A DNA stretch of 64,000 nucleotides, from NCBI GenBank assembly GCA_002342585.1, contig DDQG01000016.1, positions 1 through 64,000 of the forward strand. The letters run 5' to 3'. The notes under the pieces were generated by a model. It saw nothing but the letters and a program-made list of their open reading frames with translations, did no database searches and had not been told where the DNA came from. This DNA is from Prevotellaceae bacterium UBA2448 (GTDB lineage Bacteria > Bacteroidota > Bacteroidia > Bacteroidales > Bacteroidaceae). Positions 17,107-25,853 of the stretch are shown here, piece after piece (position 1 is the stretch's first letter; each line of letters starts with the position of its first letter). The translations under genes and the position numbers were made by a program.

Positions 17107-17114
17107 CAAAGGTA
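17107..17114 (-). promoter_or_regulatory. -7 element TACCTTTG for C10 peptidase
   Basis: Exact TACCTTTG ends 6 bases before the C10 ATG at 17101. Transcription would then begin at or next to the start codon. It faces away from the sirtuin box at 17132-17139, and the two form a near-perfect inverted repeat. Confidence 0.7.
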
Positions 17115-17131
17115 ATGAAAAAAATTTTTCG

Positions 17132-17139
17132 TACCTTTG
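17132..17139 (+). promoter_or_regulatory. -7 element TACCTTTG for the sirtuin gene
   Basis: Exact TACCTTTG, 25 bases before the sirtuin ATG and divergent from the C10 promoter. The -33 zones of the two promoters fall over each other's -7 box. Confidence 0.7.
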
Positions 17140-17163
17140 TTTTGTATATTAAATTGTAATACT

Positions 17164-17874
17164 ATGAAACGACTTGTTTTCTTGACAGGTGCAGGTATGT
17201 CCGCTGAGAGCGGCATCAGCACGTTCCGTGATAGTGGTGGTCTGTGGGAACAATATCCGGTGCAACAGGTGGCGAGTATCGAGGGCTATATGGCAGACCC
17301 AGAGTTGGTAATCAATTTTTATAATGAACGTCGTCGTCAGCTACTTGAGGTGAAACCATGTGAAGGGCATCGTTTGGTAGCAAGTATGGAAAAGGATTAC
17401 GACGTGACAGTGATTACTCAGAATGTTGATAACTTGCATGAGAAGGCTGGCAGCACAAAGGTAATTCATTTACATGGCGAACTGATGAAGGCCACTTCGA
17501 CGAATAATCCTAATGATCCTCGTTGTATCATTACTCTTCCTGAGGATAATCTCGATATAAAGATGGGGCAGAAGGCTGCTGATGGTTCTCAATTGCGCCC
17601 TTTCATCGTGTGGTTTGGCGAGAGTGTACCCATGATAGAACCTGCCATTGCTGAGATAATGAAGGCCGACATAGTTGTGGTCATCGGCACTTCGTTGAAT
17701 GTGTACCCAGCTGCGGGATTGCTTGGATATGTTAGCAGTGGTTGTAAGATCTACCTTATCGACCCAGCAGATGTGCGTTATGACCATTCGCTTGGTATAA
17801 CACACATAAAGAAAGGGGCTTCGGAGGGTATGCGTGAACTTATTGCTGAACATATACCCGTTGCACACGAGTAG
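17164..17874 (+). CDS. NAD-dependent protein deacylase (Sir2 family, class III-like)
   Basis: 236 residues from ATG 17164, which starts directly at the Rossmann motif MKRLVFLTGAGMSAESGIS. NAD-binding TQNVD (95-99) and catalytic His104 (HLHGE) are present. The Y-x-x-R motif at 53-56 (YNER) is the one used by desuccinylase/demalonylase sirtuins such as E. coli CobB. Only one Cys (Cys121) remains in the small domain, so the four-cysteine zinc site is missing. The gene converges on murF-alr and their ends overlap by 35 bases. Confidence 0.9.
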   Translation: MKRLVFLTGAGMSAESGISTFRDSGGLWEQYPVQQVASIEGYMADPELVINFYNERRRQLLEVKPCEGHRLVASMEKDYDVTVITQNVDNLHEKAGSTKVIHLHGELMKATSTNNPNDPRCIITLPEDNLDIKMGQKAADGSQLRPFIVWFGESVPMIEPAIAEIMKADIVVVIGTSLNVYPAAGLLGYVSSGCKIYLIDPADVRYDHSLGITHIKKGASEGMRELIAEHIPVAHE

Positions 17875-20278
17875 ATATGCCTGTAAGCACTTCGTACGGA
17901 ATAGTTTCTATTGCGTCGCTTAAAACAGTAATAGGGAGGTCGTTGCCAAAGATAAGGGCATGATCTCCCACTTTGCATTCTATACCGGTGACGTCAATCA
18001 TGCATACGTCCATGCATATATTTCCTACGTATTCTGCCCGCTGACCGTTTACGAGACAATAACAGTGGCGGTTGCCAAGTCGACGGTTCAGTCCGTCGGC
18101 ATATCCGATAGGAATGGCAGCGATGCGTGACGGGCGTTGCAAGATAGTCTTGCGACTATATCCGATGGAATCACCTGCTGGCACGTCACGAATCTGAAGG
18201 ATGGTTGTCTTCAGTGTGGCAACATTATTCAGCATTTGGTTGTTGCGTGGGTTGATTCCGTATAGGCCAAGTCCAAGTCTAACCATGTCGAGCTGATATT
18301 CGGGGAAGTGTTCTATGCCAGCTGAATTACATATGTGACGTAGAATCTTGTGAGAATAGACTGCTTGCAATTGTTGGCTTGCCTTGTCGAAGAGTTCGAA
18401 CTGCTTGCGTGAGAAATCATCGAATTCATCGCCGTCACTGCCTACAAAATGACTAAATACGGAGCAGGGTACGAGTGCAGCTTGATGGGTCAGTATGTAT
18501 ATTAGTTGTTGCATGTCGCTGTCGGGATTGAATCCTAAGCGGTGCATTCCTGTGTCGAGTTTTATGTGGATGGGAAAATTGGTGATACCATACTTTTCTG
18601 CATATCTGATGAGTTCCAGAAGCATATCGAATGAGAATATTTCAGGTTCCAGTTTGTAGTCGAAAAGCATTTTAAATGACGTCATTTCGGGGTTCATCAC
18701 CATTATGTTGGCGGTGATGCCTGCCTTACGCAAATCGGCACCCTCGTCTGCTACTGCTACTGCAAGGTAATCTACACCAGCATCTTGCAGTGTCTTGCTT
18801 ATTTCCAATGCTCCAGTGCCGTAGCCACTTGCCTTTACCATACAAACCATCTTTGTGTCGCGGTGCATGAATTGCCTGTAGTATGCTACGTTGTTACGCA
18901 AGGCATTCAGGTCTATTTCTAGAATGGTCTGGTGCACTTTTAGAGTGAGTAGGTCAGCAATCTTGTCGAAATGGAATTTGCGAGCTCCTTTTATAAGGAT
19001 GAACTCGTCGCGCAGAGAAGCAAAAGTGTCGCTATTGATGAAATCGTCAGTTGTGCTGAACGGAAAGTGTGGCATGGGGAAGTAGTCGGCATTCTGACTG
19101 GTTTCTTCGCCAACGAGAATTATTTTTTCGATTCCGCGTGAGGCAGCCATCTGTGCTACTTTTGTATAAAGAGCACGAGACGATTCGCCCGACTGCAGTA
19201 TATCTGATAGGATGAGAGTACGATGTTGTCTTTTTGTGTCGGGACGTCGATACATGAAATCTAAAGCGATGTCGAGCGAATGTATGTCGGAGTTGTATGT
19301 GTCGTTGATAAGTGTACAGCCATTGATGCCTTCCTTCACCTCCAGGCGCATAGCAATAGGTTCAAGTTTCGACATACGTTCGCAGAGATCCTCAATGGCA
19401 ATATTTGTGTTGAGGGTCAGCACTGTTACAAAGCAGGTAATACTGTTCTCAATAGCTGCATCGTCAATAAACTTAAGAGTGTAACTACTGCGTTTTCCTT
19501 CGTATTCGAAGTGTACGGTAGCTTTTTGTCCACTTTTCTCAATCTTAAGTACGTTCAGATGTATGCGTTCGATGCTTTGTGGTAGGAGCGAGGCACAGCG
19601 TGCAATAGTACTGCTCTTACTGTTAATAACCACTTTTTGACAGTGTTGGAACAGAAGCATTTTCTCTGAACACTTGATATCGTATGAGAGAAAATTCTCT
19701 TGATGTGCAGCTCCTAAGTTCGTCATCACGCCAATGGTTGGTTGGATGATAGGTTCGAGTCGTCCCATCTCTCCTGGTTGGGAAATTCCTGTCTCGAAGA
19801 TCGCTATATCGTGGTGTTGATTCAAGAGCCAGATACTAAGTGGCACTCCTACTTGTGAGTTGTAGCTGCGAGGTGAACGACATACGTTGTATTCGGGTGA
19901 AAGTAGTTGATAGAGCCATTCCTTCACCGTTGTTTTGCCGTTGGAACCAGTGATTCCTATTACGGGGATGTTGAACTGTCTGCGATGGTGTGCTGCAAGA
20001 GTTTGCAGGGCAGTGAGTGGTGACTTGACTACTAGGAAATTGCAGTCACCAGTGTCCTTGGGGGCAGTTTGTACCACGAAATTACGAACTCCGCGTCGTT
20101 TAAGTTCTGCTATATATTTATGTCCGTCGTTCTTTTGTGTTTTCAGTGCGAAGAAAAGAGTTTCTTCAGGAAAACAGAGTGAACGGCTATCAATGAGCAA
20201 CCAGTTGATGGTGGTGTTGTGGTTACCAATGCGTTGTGCACCGATAATTTCGGCAATTTGTGATGTAGTGTATGTCAT
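17840..20278 (-). CDS. MurF-alanine racemase fusion
   Basis: Bifunctional enzyme for cell-wall precursor synthesis. The N-terminal half (1-447) is MurF, adding D-Ala-D-Ala to UDP-MurNAc-tripeptide, with P-loop TGSNGKTT at 110-117. The C-terminal half (about 450-812) is alanine racemase, with PLP lysine 482 (MVKASGYGTG) and DSIGYSRK. Both halves look complete. The fusion is normal in Bacteroidetes and places D-Ala production next to its use. It is the last gene of serB-GSCFA-murF/alr with a 4-base gap. Its end overlaps the sirtuin gene on the other strand. Confidence 0.94.
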   Translation of the reverse strand: MTYTTSQIAEIIGAQRIGNHNTTINWLLIDSRSLCFPEETLFFALKTQKNDGHKYIAELKRRGVRNFVVQTAPKDTGDCNFLVVKSPLTALQTLAAHHRRQFNIPVIGITGSNGKTTVKEWLYQLLSPEYNVCRSPRSYNSQVGVPLSIWLLNQHHDIAIFETGISQPGEMGRLEPIIQPTIGVMTNLGAAHQENFLSYDIKCSEKMLLFQHCQKVVINSKSSTIARCASLLPQSIERIHLNVLKIEKSGQKATVHFEYEGKRSSYTLKFIDDAAIENSITCFVTVLTLNTNIAIEDLCERMSKLEPIAMRLEVKEGINGCTLINDTYNSDIHSLDIALDFMYRRPDTKRQHRTLILSDILQSGESSRALYTKVAQMAASRGIEKIILVGEETSQNADYFPMPHFPFSTTDDFINSDTFASLRDEFILIKGARKFHFDKIADLLTLKVHQTILEIDLNALRNNVAYYRQFMHRDTKMVCMVKASGYGTGALEISKTLQDAGVDYLAVAVADEGADLRKAGITANIMVMNPEMTSFKMLFDYKLEPEIFSFDMLLELIRYAEKYGITNFPIHIKLDTGMHRLGFNPDSDMQQLIYILTHQAALVPCSVFSHFVGSDGDEFDDFSRKQFELFDKASQQLQAVYSHKILRHICNSAGIEHFPEYQLDMVRLGLGLYGINPRNNQMLNNVATLKTTILQIRDVPAGDSIGYSRKTILQRPSRIAAIPIGYADGLNRRLGNRHCYCLVNGQRAEYVGNICMDVCMIDVTGIECKVGDHALIFGNDLPITVLSDAIETIPYEVLTGISTRVQRVYVQQ

Positions 20279-20282
20279 TTCT

Positions 20283-21164
20283 TTACTTAATTATTTCTCT
20301 GTGTTGACTGCGTTTCCATTCCTTTAGTCTTAGATGGCATTTCTCTAGGGTTTGGAGTGACATATAAGTTTTTTGAAACCTCTGCCATATATACTCTACT
20401 GCAGTAGGGGATGGATGAACCATGTCTTCAGCATAGAATCGGTAGTCTCGCAGTTCATCAAGCATTATTTCGTACGATGGGAAATAATTGACGAAGTTTT
20501 CTGCGTCGGTGGCGTTGAGTAATTCGTCAACGGCTTGCAGTAATATTCCTTTGCTGATTTGGTTTATGTGCAGTCCATCGCGTTTATGACGTATAGGACT
20601 GACTGTGAAGATAACGCGGAGTTTGGGGTTCACGGTACGTAGTAATCCGAGAAGCATTTGCCATTGGTCGACAATGTCGTATGCGGAGAGTCGTTCACGC
20701 TGGAAAAGGGCATCAGGTTGTTTGTGACAATTAGCCACGAGCATTCCGGTTTCTTTCAGTCGGTAGATGATGGCTGTGCCCAAAGTGACTATGAGTAGGT
20801 CTGCATGTTCCAGAAAGTCAGCCCCAGTAGCAGTGGTGTCGTTAAGGCTGGCCACCATTGTATCACTTTGTGAGGCTGAGAATCGGGAGTGGTGCATCCA
20901 TGAGTGCCAAAGTCCGTCGGCTGCTTGAAAAATCTCCTTTGATGCTTGTTCGTATTGTGTGCGACTGATGCATCGAAGCAAAAGTGCTGCAATTGATGCT
21001 GGATTGTATAGTGTGCCAAAGGGGTTTGCCATAGTCTGAAATCCTGATTCGATAAATTTATTACCCATTTCATCAGCAAAACACGACCCCAAAAGCATAA
21101 TTTTGCTGTCATGTTCGATTTCAAACTTTCCTTTTGGAATATCAACTATTGTTTGTAGTTCCAT
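20283..21164 (-). CDS. GSCFA domain protein
   Basis: About 293 residues from the ATG that shares its A with the serB TGA (TGATG), which favours coupling over the GTG one codon earlier. It contains LLGSCFADEMG near residue 25 (the family's namesake GSCFA motif), NPFGTLYNP, DLLIVTLGTA and FTVSPIRHKRDGLHINQ, with DMVHPS near the C terminus. This is an SGNH-esterase-like layout: Gly-Ser, Asn/Gly block, and Asp-x-x-His near the end. The family is common in Bacteroidetes and lacks a clear assigned substrate. Its neighbours (serB, murF-alr) suggest an envelope role, but that is inference. Confidence 0.85.
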   Translation of the reverse strand: MELQTIVDIPKGKFEIEHDSKIMLLGSCFADEMGNKFIESGFQTMANPFGTLYNPASIAALLLRCISRTQYEQASKEIFQAADGLWHSWMHHSRFSASQSDTMVASLNDTTATGADFLEHADLLIVTLGTAIIYRLKETGMLVANCHKQPDALFQRERLSAYDIVDQWQMLLGLLRTVNPKLRVIFTVSPIRHKRDGLHINQISKGILLQAVDELLNATDAENFVNYFPSYEIMLDELRDYRFYAEDMVHPSPTAVEYIWQRFQKTYMSLQTLEKCHLRLKEWKRSQHREIIK

Positions 21165-22393
21165 CACTGTGCTTGTTCGTCGAGATATGAGTCTTTGAAA
21201 CCGAGGAAATAGAGAACGCCGTCAATACCGATGGTGTTGATACTCTGTTGTGCGTTGGCTACGACACGTGGTTTGGCATGGAAGGCGATACCCAGTCCAG
21301 CTTCGTTAAGCATAGGCAAGTCGTTTGCTCCGTCGCCCACAGCGATAGTCTGTTGCAGGTCAACTTTCTCTACCTGTGCGATAAGTCTCAGAAGTTCAGC
21401 TTTACGCTTTCCATCGACGATTTCGCCTACGTAGTTGCCAGTGAGATGACCGGTTTCGTCTATTTCCAGTTCGTTGGCATATACATAGTCGATGCCATAT
21501 TTCTTCTGGATATATTCGCCAAAGAAAGTGAATCCGCCACTGAGAATAGCGATTTTGTATCCGTACTTCTTTAGGACATACATGAGTCGGTCCACTCCTT
21601 CAGTGAATGGAAGATTTTCAGCAATTTCTCGCATTACGCTAACGTCAAGTCCTTTGAGGAGCTTGCAGCGTCGGGTGAATGACTCTTTGAAGTCTATTTC
21701 GCCTCGCATGGCGCTGGCCGTTATAGCAGCTACTTCGTCATATACTCCGTGTTTGCGTGCCAATTCATCAATTACTTCAGCCTGAATTAGTGTAGAATCC
21801 ATATCGAAACAGATAAGTCGTCGCATGCGTCGATACATATTGTCTGTTTGGAACGAACCGTCTATTTCCAGTTCTCTAGACATCTTAAGCAGTTCGGCAT
21901 GCAGAGCTTCCTTGTCACGTGGAGTTCCACGTACGGAGAACTGAATGCAGGCCCGGTTTTTTTCTCTTGGATAAAGTATACTGGCGCGTCCGGTGAGTCG
22001 CTGAATACCATCGATATTGAGTCCCTGATCCTTGATAAGCCTGCTTACAGCTTCAATCTGTCGGGCTTCGAGTCTGCGCCCGAGTACTGTGAGCATATAA
22101 CGATTCTTTCCCTGTCGTGCCACCCAAGCTTCATATTCATCGATAGTGATAGGGTAGAAGCGAATGTTCACTCCCAGTTCTGAGGCTTTGAAAAGCAAAT
22201 CCTTCATTACGCTTCCAGACTTTTCTTCTGCCACACGAATAAGAATTCCGAGCGAGAGAGTAGAGTGGATGTCGGCTTGTCCGATGTCTTGGATGTTCAC
22301 GTCGTACTTTGAGAGTATCCCCATTATGCTCGCGGTTAGTCCTGGTCTGTCTTCACCGGTAATGCGAACGAGCATCAGTTCTTCGTTTGTCAT
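21164..22393 (-). CDS. serB: Phosphoserine phosphatase with N-terminal ACT domains
   Basis: Last step of serine synthesis, removing phosphate from O-phosphoserine. 409 residues. Two ACT-type domains cover about 8-85 and 98-175 (allosteric serine binding in relatives). The HAD domain begins with FDMDST (nucleophile Asp197, Asp199); later come LSGGFTFFGEYI and GDGANDLPML. The family core is normal; the ACT extension is common in this phylum. It is first in the operon with the GSCFA gene and murF-alr. Confidence 0.94.
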   Translation of the reverse strand: MTNEELMLVRITGEDRPGLTASIMGILSKYDVNIQDIGQADIHSTLSLGILIRVAEEKSGSVMKDLLFKASELGVNIRFYPITIDEYEAWVARQGKNRYMLTVLGRRLEARQIEAVSRLIKDQGLNIDGIQRLTGRASILYPREKNRACIQFSVRGTPRDKEALHAELLKMSRELEIDGSFQTDNMYRRMRRLICFDMDSTLIQAEVIDELARKHGVYDEVAAITASAMRGEIDFKESFTRRCKLLKGLDVSVMREIAENLPFTEGVDRLMYVLKKYGYKIAILSGGFTFFGEYIQKKYGIDYVYANELEIDETGHLTGNYVGEIVDGKRKAELLRLIAQVEKVDLQQTIAVGDGANDLPMLNEAGLGIAFHAKPRVVANAQQSINTIGIDGVLYFLGFKDSYLDEQAQ

Positions 22394-22426
22394 AGCTTTA
22401 GTCCTTTAGTTTTCATTCTGAGCGCG

Positions 22427-22434
22427 AAGTTAAA
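22427..22434 (-). promoter_or_regulatory. -7 element TAACTTCG for the serB operon
   Basis: A TAnnTTTG variant on the minus strand, 33 bases before the serB ATG. Confidence 0.45.
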
Positions 22435-22477
22435 AAATTTTCCTTATAGTTTGTAGCTGATAATTTGGAAAAATATG

Positions 22478-22485
22478 TAATTTTG
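22478..22485 (+). promoter_or_regulatory. -7 element TAATTTTG before the LRR lipoprotein
   Basis: Exact TAnnTTTG. The closest TTTG at a plausible distance (22450-22453) leaves a 24-base spacer, longer than usual. Confidence 0.5.
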
Positions 22486-22504
22486 CAGCGAAAAAGTAAG
22501 AACC

Positions 22505-22573
22505 ATGCTTTTATATATGGCAAAACCCCTTGCATATGCATTTTTTGGGGTGCTGAGAAATAATAATTATTAA
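22505..22573 (+). CDS. Possible 22-codon leader peptide
   Basis: A short frame (MLLYMAKPLAYAFFGVLRNN plus two residues) lies between the predicted promoter and the LRR lipoprotein, with its stop 8 bases before that gene's ATG. It is hydrophobic in the middle. The DNA also holds ACCCC/GGGGT arms around TGCATATGCA. It may be a regulatory leader or chance. Confidence 0.3.
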   Translation: MLLYMAKPLAYAFFGVLRNNNY

Positions 22574-22581
22574 ATAATAAT

Positions 22582-23388
22582 ATGAAAAAAACTTTTTATT
22601 TCTATTTTGCTATAGGCCTCCTGTTAGGTAGTATCCTGTTTGTTTCTTGTGGAAAAAAAGACGATAAAGAACATGGCGCTCCAGGAACAGAGGACTATTA
22701 TGATCGTGACCAATATGGTAATATAATAATAAATCCATACAATTTCCCTGATGTGGCATTCCGTGTTTATTTGTATGATACATATGGAGTTGGAGGAGTG
22801 ATAACACATGCGGATATAGAAAAAGCTACCAAGATTGATGTTAGTAACAAGGGTATAAAAGATCTTAGTGGAATAGAGATCTTTTTTAAGCTTGATAGTT
22901 TGCTATGTTATGGAAACCAAATCACTTCGTTAGATTTGTCGAAGTTTTCTTTACTGACACATCTTGATTGTTCTACAAACCAGCTCACATCGCTCGATTT
23001 GTCGAAGAATGCCAGTTTGACAGGATTGCTATGCTATGAAAACAAACTCACTTCGCTTGACGTGTCGCAAAACATGGTGCTGACTGAGTGTGACTGCTCT
23101 GCAAACCAACTTACTTTGCTTTCTATGAAGCATAATGGATTTCTGACACAATTGGACTGTTCTGCAAACCAACTTACTTCTCTTGATGTGTCGGATAATG
23201 AAATGCTGACATATTTGGATTGCTCTGCAAACAAACTTTCTGCACTTGATGTATTCATGAATCCTTATTTGATAGAGTTGGAATGTTCGGATAACGATAT
23301 TACTTTTCTTGATCTTACAAACAATAGTGAATTGAAAGTTTTTCACTACGATGAAGATGAAGTAGAAGTTATAGGATGGCCAAAATAA
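22582..23388 (+). CDS. Leucine-rich-repeat lipoprotein
   Basis: 268 residues with a lipoprotein signal (lipobox LFVSC, Cys23). A cap region (about 48-102) with PDVAFRVYLYDTYG resembles the caps of other Bacteroidetes internalin-like proteins. Seven full 21-residue leucine-rich repeats (consensus LTxLDCSANQLTSLDVSxN) plus one partial follow from about 103 to 262. Each repeat has one Cys before the N, forming a cysteine ladder. Such proteins bind other proteins at the cell surface. There is no T9SS tail. It is transcribed alone, with a terminator at 23456-23483. Confidence 0.85.
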   Translation: MKKTFYFYFAIGLLLGSILFVSCGKKDDKEHGAPGTEDYYDRDQYGNIIINPYNFPDVAFRVYLYDTYGVGGVITHADIEKATKIDVSNKGIKDLSGIEIFFKLDSLLCYGNQITSLDLSKFSLLTHLDCSTNQLTSLDLSKNASLTGLLCYENKLTSLDVSQNMVLTECDCSANQLTLLSMKHNGFLTQLDCSANQLTSLDVSDNEMLTYLDCSANKLSALDVFMNPYLIELECSDNDITFLDLTNNSELKVFHYDEDEVEVIGWPK

Positions 23389-23455
23389 TGTCATTTCATC
23401 GATATTTTAGCTATTTATAAAAAGATAGGCATCTACTATTTTAAAATATTTCATG

Positions 23456-23483
23456 GCAGCAACTCGAAAGTTGTTGCTTTTTT
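23456..23483 (+). terminator. Terminator after the LRR lipoprotein gene
   Basis: A perfect-but-one stem GCAGCAACT / AGTTGTTGC around a CGAA loop, followed by six T. Confidence 0.85.
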
Positions 23484-23540
23484 AGCGTTGTTTTCAAAAT
23501 AGAAAGGCTTGTTTTGTGTGCGCATTTGTTGCGTAATTGT

Positions 23541-23571
23541 TTTGAAAAGTCACTGAAAATTCGGAATTTTG
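23541..23571 (+). promoter_or_regulatory. Promoter of tyrS
   Basis: TTTG (23541-23544), 19 bases, GAATTTTG (23564-23571, one change from TAnnTTTG), 41 bases before the tyrS ATG. Confidence 0.55.
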
Positions 23572-23612
23572 CACCTTGTTAAGAGTAATTAGTAAAAAAC
23601 AAACGGAATAAG

Positions 23613-24908
23613 ATGAAAGATTTTGTAAAGGAATTGACATGGAGAGGCATGATTCACCAGATGATGCCTGGAACGGAAGAACTGCTTCAGAAGGAACAAG
23701 TGACGGCATACCTGGGTATCGACCCTACAGCCGACAGTTTGCATATCGGACACCTCTGCGGTGTGATGATGCTGCGCCATTTTCAACGCTGCGGACATAA
23801 GCCACTGGCTCTTATAGGTGGAGCTACAGGTATGATTGGTGACCCATCCGGAAAAAGTCAGGAGCGCAATCTGCTCGATGAGGAAACTCTGCGCCATAAT
23901 GTTGCGTGCATTAAGAAACAGTTGGAGCGCTTCCTTGATTTCGATAGTGATGCCCCCAACCATGCAGAACTCGTAAATAACTACGATTGGATGAAGGACT
24001 TTAAGTTCCTTGACTTCGTTCGTGACATCGGTAAGCACATTACTGTGAACTACATGATGGCAAAAGAGTCAGTACAGAAACGTCTGAATGGTGAGGCTCG
24101 CGACGGACTTTCTTTTACGGAGTTCACTTACCAACTTCTGCAGGGTTATGACTTCCTCTACCTGAACGAACATAAGAATTGTAAGTTGCAACTTGGCGGT
24201 GCCGATCAGTGGGGTAATATCACAACTGGTTCAGAACTCATCCGCCGCATGAATGGCAACGAATGTTTTGCACTGACTTGTCCGCTTGTTACGAAGAGCG
24301 ACGGAAAGAAATTTGGTAAGACTGAAAGTGGCAATATATGGCTCGACCGCAACTATACCAGTCCGTATGTCTTCTATCAGTTCTGGCTCAATGTGCCTGA
24401 CGAGGATGCAAAGCGCTACATTAAGATTTTCACTTCTTTGGAGAAGGAAGAAATCGATAATATCATTGCAGAACACGATACTGACCCAGGGCGCCGTGTG
24501 TTGCAGAAGCGTCTGGCAGAAGAGGTTACAGTGATGGTTCACTCACGCGAAGACCTCGAAATGGCTCAGGAAGCAAGCAACATTCTTTTCGGAAAATCAA
24601 CAAAGGAAAGTCTTCTGAAATTAGATGAGCAGACTTTGCTTGATGTATTTGCCGGAGTACCTCAGTTCGAAGTATCCAAGAGTACACTCGAAGAAGGAGT
24701 GAAAGCTGCTGATCTCTTCGTTGATATGGCTCCTGTGTTCCCATCAAAGGGTGAATTGAAAACTCTCGTAAAGGGTGGCGGAGTGAGTGTAAACAAAGAG
24801 AAACTGAACCAGTTTGACCAAGTTATAACAACAACCGATCTGCTTGATGGTAAATATCTTCTTGTGCAGCAAGGCAAGAAGAAATATTTTCTGATTATTG
24901 CTAAATGA
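23613..24908 (+). CDS. tyrS: Tyrosyl-tRNA synthetase
   Basis: Class I synthetase that charges tRNA-Tyr. 431 residues. The HIGH motif is SLHIGHLCG near residue 45, and the tyrosine pocket includes YDFLYL and GGADQWGN. The KMSKS-type loop is KKFGKTESG near 230. The C-terminal S4-like RNA-binding domain ends with the usual GKKKYF segment. Length and order are typical. Its TGA overlaps the ATG of a C10 peptidase (ATGA), an unusual partner. Confidence 0.96.
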   Translation: MKDFVKELTWRGMIHQMMPGTEELLQKEQVTAYLGIDPTADSLHIGHLCGVMMLRHFQRCGHKPLALIGGATGMIGDPSGKSQERNLLDEETLRHNVACIKKQLERFLDFDSDAPNHAELVNNYDWMKDFKFLDFVRDIGKHITVNYMMAKESVQKRLNGEARDGLSFTEFTYQLLQGYDFLYLNEHKNCKLQLGGADQWGNITTGSELIRRMNGNECFALTCPLVTKSDGKKFGKTESGNIWLDRNYTSPYVFYQFWLNVPDEDAKRYIKIFTSLEKEEIDNIIAEHDTDPGRRVLQKRLAEEVTVMVHSREDLEMAQEASNILFGKSTKESLLKLDEQTLLDVFAGVPQFEVSKSTLEEGVKAADLFVDMAPVFPSKGELKTLVKGGGVSVNKEKLNQFDQVITTTDLLDGKYLLVQQGKKKYFLIIAK

Positions 24909-25810
24909 AAAGTCGCTGTTTGCATATCATCATCGTTTGTGCCTCATTGCTGAATGTATCAGTAATGAATGCTCAGGTTGCTCCGCTTCTGACAACGGAA
25001 TGGAGTCAGCGTGCACCATATAACAATCTATGTCCAACTGATCCTACTACGGGGGAACACTTGTTGGCAGGTTGTGTGGCTATTGCGATGGCGCAGGTAA
25101 TAAACTACTGGCAGTTTCCTGTGCATGGAATAGGAAAGAAATCGTACCAATGGACAAATAGCAAGGGCACCAAAAAAACTCTAAGTGCCAATTTTGCTGA
25201 TACATATTATCGTTGGGAAGATATGGAAACACCAATTTCCGTAGCACAGTTGGTTTACAATTGCGGTGTGTCGGTGATGATGGACTATAGCTCCTCATTT
25301 TCTGGTTCGAGCGAATATTATGCTAAGGATGCTCTCGAAGTCAATTGGGGCTATAGTGGCGATATAAGGCTCAGAGCGCGCAATTCTTACAGCGATGAAG
25401 ACTGGGCTGCGTTGCTCAAGGAAAATCTCGACAAGGGCTGGCCAATCATTTACAGCAGTGGGGTACACACCTTTGTAGTCGATGGTTACAACGACAAGGG
25501 AGAGTTTCATTCTAATCAAGGATTCGGTTGGGGCGGTTACTGGGAAACCATTGAGCAACTTGGCAGCAAGACCAGTTCGTCTGCAATTATCAATATTCAC
25601 CCTGACTTCTCGTCAAAGGCAAACGTGAAGGAACCGACCTTTGTAGTTTATCATAACGATGGAAAGTCTGATGCTTATCCAAGTACTGCTATCGACGCAA
25701 TGGATTGGACTCCGCAGACCCTGACTGTTACACAGAAGGATGAAACACAGAAGGTAGTGTTGCTTGAAAACCTCTCCTATGTGTTGCAACACTTGCCAGT
25801 AAAGCAATAA
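24905..25810 (+). CDS. Compact C10 cysteine peptidase coupled to tyrS
   Basis: 301 residues with signal peptide ending about residue 23 (MNA-Q). The peptidase domain begins at once: nucleophile Cys57 in LLAGCVAIAMAQVINYW, catalytic His188 in SSGVHTFVVDGYN, and the GFGWGGYW tryptophan motif near 207-213. There is no room for a propeptide; C10 zymogens normally carry about 100 residues there. A short C-terminal tail (230-301) resembles the end of longer C10 proteins but is truncated and has no T9SS consensus. All three active-site elements are intact. It overlaps tyrS by 4 bases and probably shares its transcript. Confidence 0.85.
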   Translation: MKSRCLHIIIVCASLLNVSVMNAQVAPLLTTEWSQRAPYNNLCPTDPTTGEHLLAGCVAIAMAQVINYWQFPVHGIGKKSYQWTNSKGTKKTLSANFADTYYRWEDMETPISVAQLVYNCGVSVMMDYSSSFSGSSEYYAKDALEVNWGYSGDIRLRARNSYSDEDWAALLKENLDKGWPIIYSSGVHTFVVDGYNDKGEFHSNQGFGWGGYWETIEQLGSKTSSSAIINIHPDFSSKANVKEPTFVVYHNDGKSDAYPSTAIDAMDWTPQTLTVTQKDETQKVVLLENLSYVLQHLPVKQ

Positions 25811-25853
25811 AATCCGATTATTTCGCATATTCCGAAAAAACTATAACACAACA

